Positions 28,228-32,869 of a DNA stretch of 32,869 nucleotides are shown piece after piece. The first letter of the stretch is position 1, and every line of letters starts with the position of its first letter. Origin of the DNA: Rhizobium sp. Q54 (GTDB lineage Bacteria; Pseudomonadota; Alphaproteobacteria; Rhizobiales; Aestuariivirgaceae). Below the pieces are notes generated by a model, which saw nothing but the letters and a program-made list of their open reading frames with translations, was not told where the DNA came from and ran no database searches. The stretch lies in contig CAMDBX010000044.1 in NCBI GenBank assembly GCA_945889445.1, positions 1 through 32,869 of the forward strand. The letters are read 5' to 3'. A program made the position numbers and the translations under genes.

Positions 28228-29133
28228 CTACGCGGTGGGCGCGGGCAGTGTTTTCGGTGCAAGCAGGCGCTGCGATGCGTTCTTCACCGCCTTCTGCACC
28301 TTCTCGAACGCCCGCACCTCGATCTGGCGGATGCGCTCGCGTGATACGCCGAATTCCTGGCTCAGTTCCTCGAGCGTTGCCGGATCGTCCTGCAGGCGTC
28401 GTGCCTCGAACACGCGGCGCTCACGGTCGGTGAGCTTTTCCATTGCATCCTGAAGCAGTCCGTGGCGCATCGACTGCTCTTCCGACTGGGCGAGCATCTC
28501 TTCCTGATTGTCGGACTCATCAACCAGCCAGTCCTGCCACTCGCCCTCGCCATCCTCGCGGACGGTGGCGTTGAGAGACGTGTCGCCGCCAAGACGGCGG
28601 TTCATCGAGATGACGTCCTCCTTGGTCACGCCCAGCTTCTTGGCGATGAGGTCCACCTGGTCCGGACGCAGGTCGCCGTCCTCCAGCGCCTCGATCTGGC
28701 TCTTCACCTTGCGCAGGTTGAAGAACAGCTTTTTCTGATTTGCGGTGGTGCCCATCTTCACCAGCGACCACGAACGCAAAACAAACTCTTGAATCGAGGC
28801 CTTGATCCACCACATGGCATATGTGGCGAGACGGAATCCCTTGTCCGGCTCGAACTTTTTCACCGCCTGCATGAGGCCGACATTGCCCTCGGAAATGACC
28901 TCGCCGATCGGCAGGCCATACCCCCTGTAACCCATGGCGATCTTGGCCACGAGGCGGAGGTGAGAGGTGATGAGCTTTTCGGCGGCCTGCGTGTCGCCAT
29001 GCTCTTTCCACCGCTTGGCGAGCATGAATTCCTCGTCGGGCTGCAGCATGGGAAATTGGCGGATGTCCTGCATATAGCGCTGGAGACCGGCTTCGCCCGA
29101 GGCGATTGCGGGGAGCGACGTGGTCCTTGCCAT
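28228..29133 (-). CDS. rpoH: RNA polymerase sigma factor RpoH (sigma-32)
   Basis: RpoH directs heat-shock transcription. The protein has 301 residues. Region 2 (about 50-125) contains HLRLVAKIAMGYRGYGLPIGE and ATYAMWWIKASIQEFVLRSW. The RpoH box, which distinguishes sigma-32 from the vegetative factor, is intact at about 133-144 (QKKLFFNLRKVK). Region 4 (about 230-290) has the HTH LEELSQEFGVSRERIRQIEVRA. An AGGAAAGG site precedes the ATG. Alphaproteobacteria often have two rpoH genes; only one is visible here. Its promoter must lie in the 80-base gap or within rluD upstream. A candidate target promoter stands before ftsH in this window. Confidence 0.97.
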   Translation of the reverse strand: MARTTSLPAIASGEAGLQRYMQDIRQFPMLQPDEEFMLAKRWKEHGDTQAAEKLITSHLRLVAKIAMGYRGYGLPIGEVISEGNVGLMQAVKKFEPDKGFRLATYAMWWIKASIQEFVLRSWSLVKMGTTANQKKLFFNLRKVKSQIEALEDGDLRPDQVDLIAKKLGVTKEDVISMNRRLGGDTSLNATVREDGEGEWQDWLVDESDNQEEMLAQSEEQSMRHGLLQDAMEKLTDRERRVFEARRLQDDPATLEELSQEFGVSRERIRQIEVRAFEKVQKAVKNASQRLLAPKTLPAPTA

Positions 29134-29213
29134 GTTGAAAGCCTTTCCTGTCTGAGGCCTAGCCTTACCGAGCGATTACGTAGAAAATGAGACACTGGAG
29201 CAGTTACAGATAG

Positions 29214-30212
29214 TCACGCTTGTGTGTTGTTCAAGCGTAGCGAAGCAAGGAGCCTGCCAAAATCCTCTGGCGCCGGGCTTTCGAACCGCAGAGGCTTTCC
29301 GGTGGCAGGGTGCTCGAAGCCTAGGCTCGTGGCATGAAGTGCCTGCCTATTCAAGGCTTTAAGAGCATCTTTTGCAGCCTCAGAGAGCTTCGTGGCCGAG
29401 GTCCGGAACCCCGAACCATACACCGAATCGCCCAGAAGCGGGTTCCCGATATGTGCCATGTGGACGCGAATCTGGTGTGTCCGGCCGGTTTCCAGCACGC
29501 AGCGGAGAAGGCTGGCCACTGGCGGCTTGCCCAGCTGCTCCAGCACTTCGTAATGGGTGACCGCCTCCCGGGCATTGGCGCCCCTGGACACCGCCATCCT
29601 CTGGCGGTTCGCGGTGGAGCGGTCGATCGCTGCCGAGATGGTGCCCTGGCGGCGCTCCGGCACGCCCCAGACAATGGCCAGGTAGCTGCGCTCCAGCCGC
29701 CCATCGCGGCCATGTGCCGCGAACTGTTCGGACAGGCCATGGTGGGCCCGGTCGTTCTTGGCCACCACCAGAAGCCCGCTGGTGTCCTTGTCGAGGCGGT
29801 GGACGATGCCGGGGCGCCGCACGCCGCCAATGCCAGACAGGCTTTCACCGCAATGGGCGATGAGCGCATTCACCAGCGTACCGGTCTCGTTTCCAGCACC
29901 CGGGTGCACGACCAATCCGGCCGGCTTGTCGATCACGATCAAGTCCTTGTCCTCATGAACGATATGCAGCGCCATGGCCTCTGCCTGGGGCAGGGCGGGT
30001 GCCGCTTCCGGAAGGATAACGCGGAGGAGCGCGCCCGGTTTCACCTTGTGGCGCGTTTCCCGGACGATCTCACCCTCGACAGTGACGGCCCCTTCCGCGA
30101 TAAGGGCCTGAAACCGCGCCCGGCTCATCTCCGGAAATGCGGCCGCCAGAGCCTTGTCGAGGCGGTCCTCCGCAGCGGCGTTGGTTTCGAGGAGTTGTGA
30201 AGGCACTGACAT
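29214..30212 (-). CDS. rluD: Ribosomal large subunit pseudouridine synthase, RluD type
   Basis: The enzyme isomerises uridines to pseudouridine; RluD itself acts on helix 69 of 23S rRNA. From the ATG at 30212 the protein has 332 residues. An S4 RNA-binding domain comes first (about 17-65, RLDKALAAAFPEMSRARFQAL). The catalytic domain has HEDKDLIVIDKPAGLVVHPG and GIVHRLDKDTSG with the catalytic aspartate D141, then ETGRTHQIRVHMAHIGNPLLGD and RQALHA. The frame is open to 30281 upstream, but that part lies inside the divergent gene. Its start codon shares CATG with the start of the divergent gene at 30211. It is followed by rpoH on the same strand, as is common in Hyphomicrobiales. Confidence 0.93.
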   Translation of the reverse strand: MSVPSQLLETNAAAEDRLDKALAAAFPEMSRARFQALIAEGAVTVEGEIVRETRHKVKPGALLRVILPEAAPALPQAEAMALHIVHEDKDLIVIDKPAGLVVHPGAGNETGTLVNALIAHCGESLSGIGGVRRPGIVHRLDKDTSGLLVVAKNDRAHHGLSEQFAAHGRDGRLERSYLAIVWGVPERRQGTISAAIDRSTANRQRMAVSRGANAREAVTHYEVLEQLGKPPVASLLRCVLETGRTHQIRVHMAHIGNPLLGDSVYGSGFRTSATKLSEAAKDALKALNRQALHATSLGFEHPATGKPLRFESPAPEDFGRLLASLRLNNTQA

Positions 30213-30546
30213 GAACGAATCCGATCCCTTGCAGACAGGCGAAGCCGCGTCGATGGAACTGCCACCCTCCGCCCGCCGCATGCTGCGGGTGGTCTATATC
30301 ATGGGTATCGTGCTGGTGCTGCTGTTCCTCGTGTTCATCGCCGCCATCATCTGGAAGGCCAACCACAAGGCACCGCCCAAGCCCGAGCCGCCGCCCCAGA
30401 GCCTCAATCTGGGCCTGCCCCCCGGTGCCGCCATCACCTCCGCCAGCCTCGACGGCGACCGCCTGGTGATCACCACGGCACACGAGGTGATCGTCGTGGA
30501 CGTCAAGAAGAATGCCATCATCTCCCGCATCGCAGCGGCACCCTGA
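30211..30546 (+). CDS. Small membrane protein (DUF6476-like)
   Basis: The protein has 111 residues from the ATG at 30211, which has GAAGG seven bases upstream. One strongly hydrophobic segment lies at about 25-49 (VVYIMGIVLVLLFLVFIAAIIW), followed by a proline-rich hinge (KAPPKPEPPP). A small C-terminal domain of about 50 residues has beta-strand character (SASLDGDRLVITTAHEVIVVDV). Small membrane proteins of this build stand divergently next to rluD in other alphaproteobacteria and carry the name DUF6476; I am fairly but not fully sure of the family. It is read away from rluD and ends 52 bases before tRNA-Glu. Confidence 0.8.
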   Translation: MNESDPLQTGEAASMELPPSARRMLRVVYIMGIVLVLLFLVFIAAIIWKANHKAPPKPEPPPQSLNLGLPPGAAITSASLDGDRLVITTAHEVIVVDVKKNAIISRIAAAP

Positions 30547-30551
30547 AGGGC

Positions 30552-30580
30552 TTGCACTGGCAGGAGAGCCCCTATATAGG
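30552..30580 (+). promoter_or_regulatory. Putative promoter of tRNA-Glu
   Basis: TTGCAC at 30552-30557 is followed by CTATATAGG at 30572-30580. The CTATATAGG wording is the usual -10 region of stable RNA promoters in rhizobia. The spacing is 14 to 17 bases depending on which register is taken as the -10. Confidence 0.45.
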
Positions 30581-30598
30581 GAGCGAATTCCTCGGAGA

Positions 30599-30673
30599 GC
30601 TCCCTTCGTCTATCGGTTAGGACGGCAGCCTCTCACGTTGCAAAGGCGGGTTCGATTCCCGCAGGGAGCGCCA
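30599..30673 (+). tRNA. tRNA-Glu (anticodon CTC)
   Basis: The 75-base sequence folds into a full cloverleaf. The acceptor stem is GCTCCCT/AGGGAGC, and the D-arm contains GGTTAGG. The anticodon stem is GCAGC/GTTGC with loop CT-CTC-AC, giving the anticodon CTC that reads GAG. The T-arm is GCGGG-TTCGATT-CCCGC, and the encoded 3' end is GCCA. The 3' half is the probable attachment site of the adjoining genomic island, whose integrase gene ends 49 bases downstream. Confidence 0.96.
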
Positions 30674-30683
30674 ATCCAATTTC

Positions 30684-30705
30684 AACTCAATGAATTCAAA
30701 GAGTT
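30684..30705. other. Near-palindrome between tRNA-Glu and the integrase
   Basis: A 22-base near-perfect palindrome is centred on GAATTC, with outer arms AACTC and GAGTT; nine of eleven pairs match. Its position at the island end, right after the tRNA, makes it a candidate integrase-binding or core site. Confidence 0.4.
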
Positions 30706-30721
30706 AGGGCGAGATTTTGTC

Positions 30722-31867
30722 TCACCTAATCGCACTCGAAAAAGGTGCGACAGATTTGGCCATGTTCTGTTCCTCGTCGGGAGGTGCCAGCAAGCCTTGA
30801 CCCACCAGAGCGTCCGCGATCCTGCCAAAGCCCGTGGTGGCCAGGATCAGGTTCCGTGCCGCTCGGGTGTAGGTGCCTGACTGCCTCGGGTTGGACCATC
30901 CGTACATGGCGTCCAACTCGACCTCGGACGCACCCATCTCGGCGGCTATGCTGGCTCCGGCCTTGCGCAGCCCGTGTGGGGAACAGTGGGCGATTCCAGC
31001 CTCCGTGGCGCGGTCCTTGAACCAGTTCCCGAAGGCTGCTCCGGATGCAAAGGCCCGGCCTTGGGCGCTCTGAAGTAGGGGCAGGTCACTTCCCTCCCGC
31101 AGTGCCGAGATGGCATCCGCGAGAGGCCATGGTAAACGCACCACCAGCTCGGCACCGGTCTTGCTCGTCCGAAACCGGATTGTCTCGTTGCTTACATGCT
31201 GGCGTCCGATGCGGACTGCATCCGACCGCCGCAGACCCGTGAACAGCAACAGGATCAGCGCAAGATATGCCATGGTGCCTCGGGGATGCCGGACAATGAA
31301 GACGCGCATCTCCTCGATTGTCCATGTGTGGAAGCCATCCGTGTCATTCTTGATCTTTGAGATCCCGGCGGCAGGACTATCCTTGATGATGCGCGCGCCC
31401 TTCGCCCACGTGTAGAGCGCCTTCATGGATTTCAACCACTCATTCGCCGCCTCTGGCTTGGCCACGCGCTTTGCAAGGCCAGCGGTAATTGCTTGCGTAG
31501 GAATGATCATGGGCCTGTGACCGTGCTCTATGGCCATAGGTTCCAGGTTGCTGCGGCGTCGGCGCTGGCCAGCCGGCTTCATGGCTTTGAAGGCCGGAGA
31601 TTCGGAAAAATACTTGAGTACGAGCCAGCCAAAGGAGCCGCGCGGATAGTCGCGCTTGAGCGCTGGAACCTTGTTGGGTGCTGCCTGCTGAACTGAGACA
31701 CCGCTCATATATCCGGCAGAGGCCAGAGCCTTGCGATATTCATCCAGAAATTCGGGTGTTCCGGGAATTTCCCGCAGGCGTATCCGGTGCCCCCGGTATC
31801 TTACATAGAGTGTCTTCTTTCCATGACGAGACCTCTCTATGCTTATATAACTTAGTTCAATTTCCAT
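30722..31867 (-). CDS. Tyrosine recombinase (island integrase)
   Basis: The integrase catalyses site-specific insertion and excision of the island at the tRNA. The ATG at 31867 gives 381 residues; the frame is open to 31903, and an ATG at 31885 is possible. An N-terminal arm-type domain (about 1-55, ISIERSRHGKKTLYVRY) is followed by a core-binding SAM-like domain (about 75-170) and the catalytic domain. Active-site residues are present: R213 in GLRRSD, a Lys near 237, H298 and R301 in HGLRKAG, W324 in place of the second His, and the nucleophile Y333 in GTYTRAA. The gene points towards the tRNA, the normal layout at an island end. It follows the HTH gene after four bases. Confidence 0.93.
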   Translation of the reverse strand: MEIELSYISIERSRHGKKTLYVRYRGHRIRLREIPGTPEFLDEYRKALASAGYMSGVSVQQAAPNKVPALKRDYPRGSFGWLVLKYFSESPAFKAMKPAGQRRRRSNLEPMAIEHGHRPMIIPTQAITAGLAKRVAKPEAANEWLKSMKALYTWAKGARIIKDSPAAGISKIKNDTDGFHTWTIEEMRVFIVRHPRGTMAYLALILLLFTGLRRSDAVRIGRQHVSNETIRFRTSKTGAELVVRLPWPLADAISALREGSDLPLLQSAQGRAFASGAAFGNWFKDRATEAGIAHCSPHGLRKAGASIAAEMGASEVELDAMYGWSNPRQSGTYTRAARNLILATTGFGRIADALVGQGLLAPPDEEQNMAKSVAPFSSAIR

Positions 31868-31871
31868 GTCG

Positions 31872-32141
31872 TTACAGTGTGGCATCTCCCCAACCGTCGT
31901 CAAGTTCAGTCACTCTGGACGGAAGTGATTCCTGGTCGCGCAGATTATCGAATGCGGCATCCAGTTCACGAATGTCCCATATGCGGCGGCGGTCAAGTCG
32001 CAGTGGTTCGGGCATTCGTCCGTCCGACACAAGTTCAAGGAACTTTGACCGCGATACGCCGACATATGTCGAAGCATCAATCACACTGAGGCCGCGCCGC
32101 GGCAGCGCGATAGGCTGATCGGCTTCTTTAAATGTACTCAC
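31872..32141 (-). CDS. Excisionase-like HTH DNA-binding protein
   Basis: The protein has 89 residues from a GTG at 32141, chosen because AGAGGA stands at the right distance; an in-frame ATG at 32192 would add 17 residues with no support. A winged helix-turn-helix of the AlpA/MerR type (helix_turn_helix_17 style) is seen at about 17-65: LSVIDASTYVGVSRSKFLELVSDG, then PLRLDRRRIWDIRELDAAF. Such proteins serve as excisionase or regulator of the neighbouring integrase. Its stop lies four bases before the integrase ATG, and its start overlaps the stop of the 39-residue ORF upstream, so three reading frames are chained by overlaps. Confidence 0.85.
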   Translation of the reverse strand: MSTFKEADQPIALPRRGLSVIDASTYVGVSRSKFLELVSDGRMPEPLRLDRRRIWDIRELDAAFDNLRDQESLPSRVTELDDGWGDATL

Positions 32142-32257
32142 GACAAGTCCTCTTTGATCCTGAGCGCGACCTCTTCCAAATCGCGTATCCACATGGCTTC
32201 CAACAGACCGTGCCGGGTCCGCTCGTGTTGCAGGTAGGGGAGGCGGCGCTTTGTCAT
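32138..32257 (-). CDS. 39-residue ORF resembling an integrase N-terminus
   Basis: From the ATG at 32257 this short ORF encodes 39 residues. The first 17 (LPYLQHERTRHG and flanks) resemble the N-terminal arm-type domain of rhizobial island integrases, including the intact neighbour (LSYISIERSRHG). The rest (WIRDLEEVALRIKEDLS) is an amphipathic helix without that similarity. Its TGA overlaps the GTG start of the HTH gene (GTGA), which suggests coupled translation. No clear ribosome site is visible. It may be a relic of an earlier integrase that now serves as a leader peptide, or a small protein of its own. Confidence 0.4.
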   Translation of the reverse strand: MTKRRLPYLQHERTRHGLLEAMWIRDLEEVALRIKEDLS

Positions 32258-32295
32258 GTACGCATTCAAAGGTTTATGTCCCCGTTGAAGTCAAC

Positions 32296-32487
32296 TCAAG
32301 CTTTCCCCGGCGCGGTGGTCGTTCCCATGCTGACGATACGGATCTCACCATCGCTGGTTATCACGATCTCCATGTTGGCGCCGCACTGCCTCACGGCCCT
32401 GTTCCCCTGCGCCACATCGACCTGCGTGAACCGTGAAGCCTTCATGCCCATGTCCGTATGATCGCCAATCTCTCCTGAACCCAACAT
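32296..32487 (-). CDS. Small island protein of unknown function
   Basis: This 63-residue protein is read from an ATG at 32487, nine bases after the stop of the preceding gene; the open frame extends further upstream only inside that gene. The C-terminal half has the pattern RAVRQCG-ANMEIVITSDGEIRIVSMG, a beta hairpin with a D-G-x-I turn. I recall this pattern from many small proteins encoded just before integrases on rhizobial islands and prophages. Their role is unknown. A shadow frame is possible, but context and spacing argue for a gene. Confidence 0.55.
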   Translation of the reverse strand: MLGSGEIGDHTDMGMKASRFTQVDVAQGNRAVRQCGANMEIVITSDGEIRIVSMGTTTAPGKA

Positions 32488-32495
32488 CTCACGCT

Positions 32496-32869
32496 CTACT
32501 TCTTCTCCGCCGCCATCTCCTCGTCGCGTGCGCGCCATCCGTCGGCCCAGGCATCGGCGAAGGTCTGGAACTCTGGCGTGCGCCATTCCGGCGGCACGGC
32601 CCTCAGTGCCTTCCCCGCGCTGCGGGCCTCGTGGCCAAGTTGCCAGGCATCGGTGGCGCTCGGACCTTCGGCGGGGTCTTCATCCCCTTGCGGCGCGCCG
32701 TCCGCGATCTTGCCGGTCGCAGGATCGACAAGCCCGGTGGCGGAATCCATGCTCTGGACCGCTGCCGGTGCCGGCGCCGCGGGCTCGGCGGGCGCGAAGT
32801 CCGACATCTGCGGCCGCATGGTGGGCGTGATGTCCTTCATCGCGGCGATTGCCTCGGCCTCGTCGGCGT
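32496..32869 (-). CDS. Island protein with Rmf/CrpP-like C-terminus, cut by the window edge
   Basis: The frame is open from the right window edge (32869) to the stop at 32496, at least 124 codons; an internal ATG at 32840 is one possible start, but coding continues upstream of it (ADEAEAIAAM). The first part is a disordered Ala/Pro-rich region. The last 50 residues (AWQLGHEARSAGK, then PPEWR, then ADAWADGWRA) follow the pattern of the ribosome modulation factor / CrpP fold: a Gly-x-x-Ala helix, a Pro turn, and a Trp-x-x-Gly-Trp helix. Phage and island proteins with this domain are common in Hyphomicrobiales. Whether it binds ribosomes is unknown. Confidence 0.6.
   Translation of the reverse strand, partial: ADEAEAIAAMKDITPTMRPQMSDFAPAEPAAPAPAAVQSMDSATGLVDPATGKIADGAPQGDEDPAEGPSATDAWQLGHEARSAGKALRAVPPEWRTPEFQTFADAWADGWRARDEEMAAEKK

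Noticed and set aside
32132-32461. 109-codon plus-strand frame at the island end
   Set aside because: It is opposite to the small-gene cluster, lacks a ribosome site and conflicts with the overlapping GTGA junction on the minus strand.

Overview
The window is chromosomal DNA of a GC-rich alphaproteobacterium, most likely of the order Hyphomicrobiales (Rhizobiales) or a close relative. The evidence is the gene order yebC-ruvCAB-ybgC-tolQRAB-pal-cpoB-tilS-ftsH-folP-glmM, a sigma-32 with an intact RpoH box, serC of the alphaproteobacterial type, TTAACCAT-type (CtrA-like) promoter boxes, and small GC-rich palindromes of the kind scattered through rhizobial genomes. I cannot name the genus from the sequence alone.

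Layout. Positions 1-840 hold debris of a mobile element: a tyrosine-recombinase N-terminus broken by an in-frame stop, followed by a Gly/Tyr-rich ORF remnant. From 1048 to 16773 there is a dense block. A small unknown gene is divergent from yebC. Then come the Holliday-junction genes ruvC-ruvA-ruvB, the thioesterase ybgC and the whole Tol-Pal envelope-constriction system (tolQ, tolR, tolA, tolB, two tandem pal genes, cpoB). tilS (tRNA-Ile lysidine), ftsH (membrane protease), folP (folate) and glmM (UDP-GlcNAc precursor) complete the block. From 16796 to 23942 there are two exported proteins of unknown function, an Omp25-type beta-barrel protein, the serine-pathway pair serC-serA and purA. From 24075 to 28139 lie ppk2, a polytopic membrane protein and an EAL phosphodiesterase on the minus strand, and a CAP-domain secreted protein on the plus strand. 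From 28228 to 30546 are rpoH, rluD and a small membrane protein whose start codon overlaps that of rluD. At 30599 is tRNA-Glu(CTC). Directly beyond it begins a genomic island running off the right edge: integrase, excisionase-like HTH protein, an integrase-N-terminus-like small ORF and two small island proteins, one with an Rmf/CrpP-like C-terminus.

How the parts connect. The most interesting layer is regulatory. Three CtrA-like boxes with nearly the same 7-base spacer lie before yebC, before tolQ and before the second pal copy. This suggests that Tol-Pal, the division-site envelope machine, is under cell-cycle control and that the pal duplicates may be expressed differently. A good sigma-32 type promoter stands before ftsH, and rpoH lies about 16 kb away in the same window. 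An FNR/FixK-type box (TTGA-N6-TCAA) stands before ppk2.

No stretch longer than about 300 bases is without a gene. The longest gaps are 838-1047, 5005-5213 and 17306-17550. I found no CRISPR array, rRNA or complete insertion sequence, and no obvious defence system. The island at the right edge is cut off after about 2 kb.
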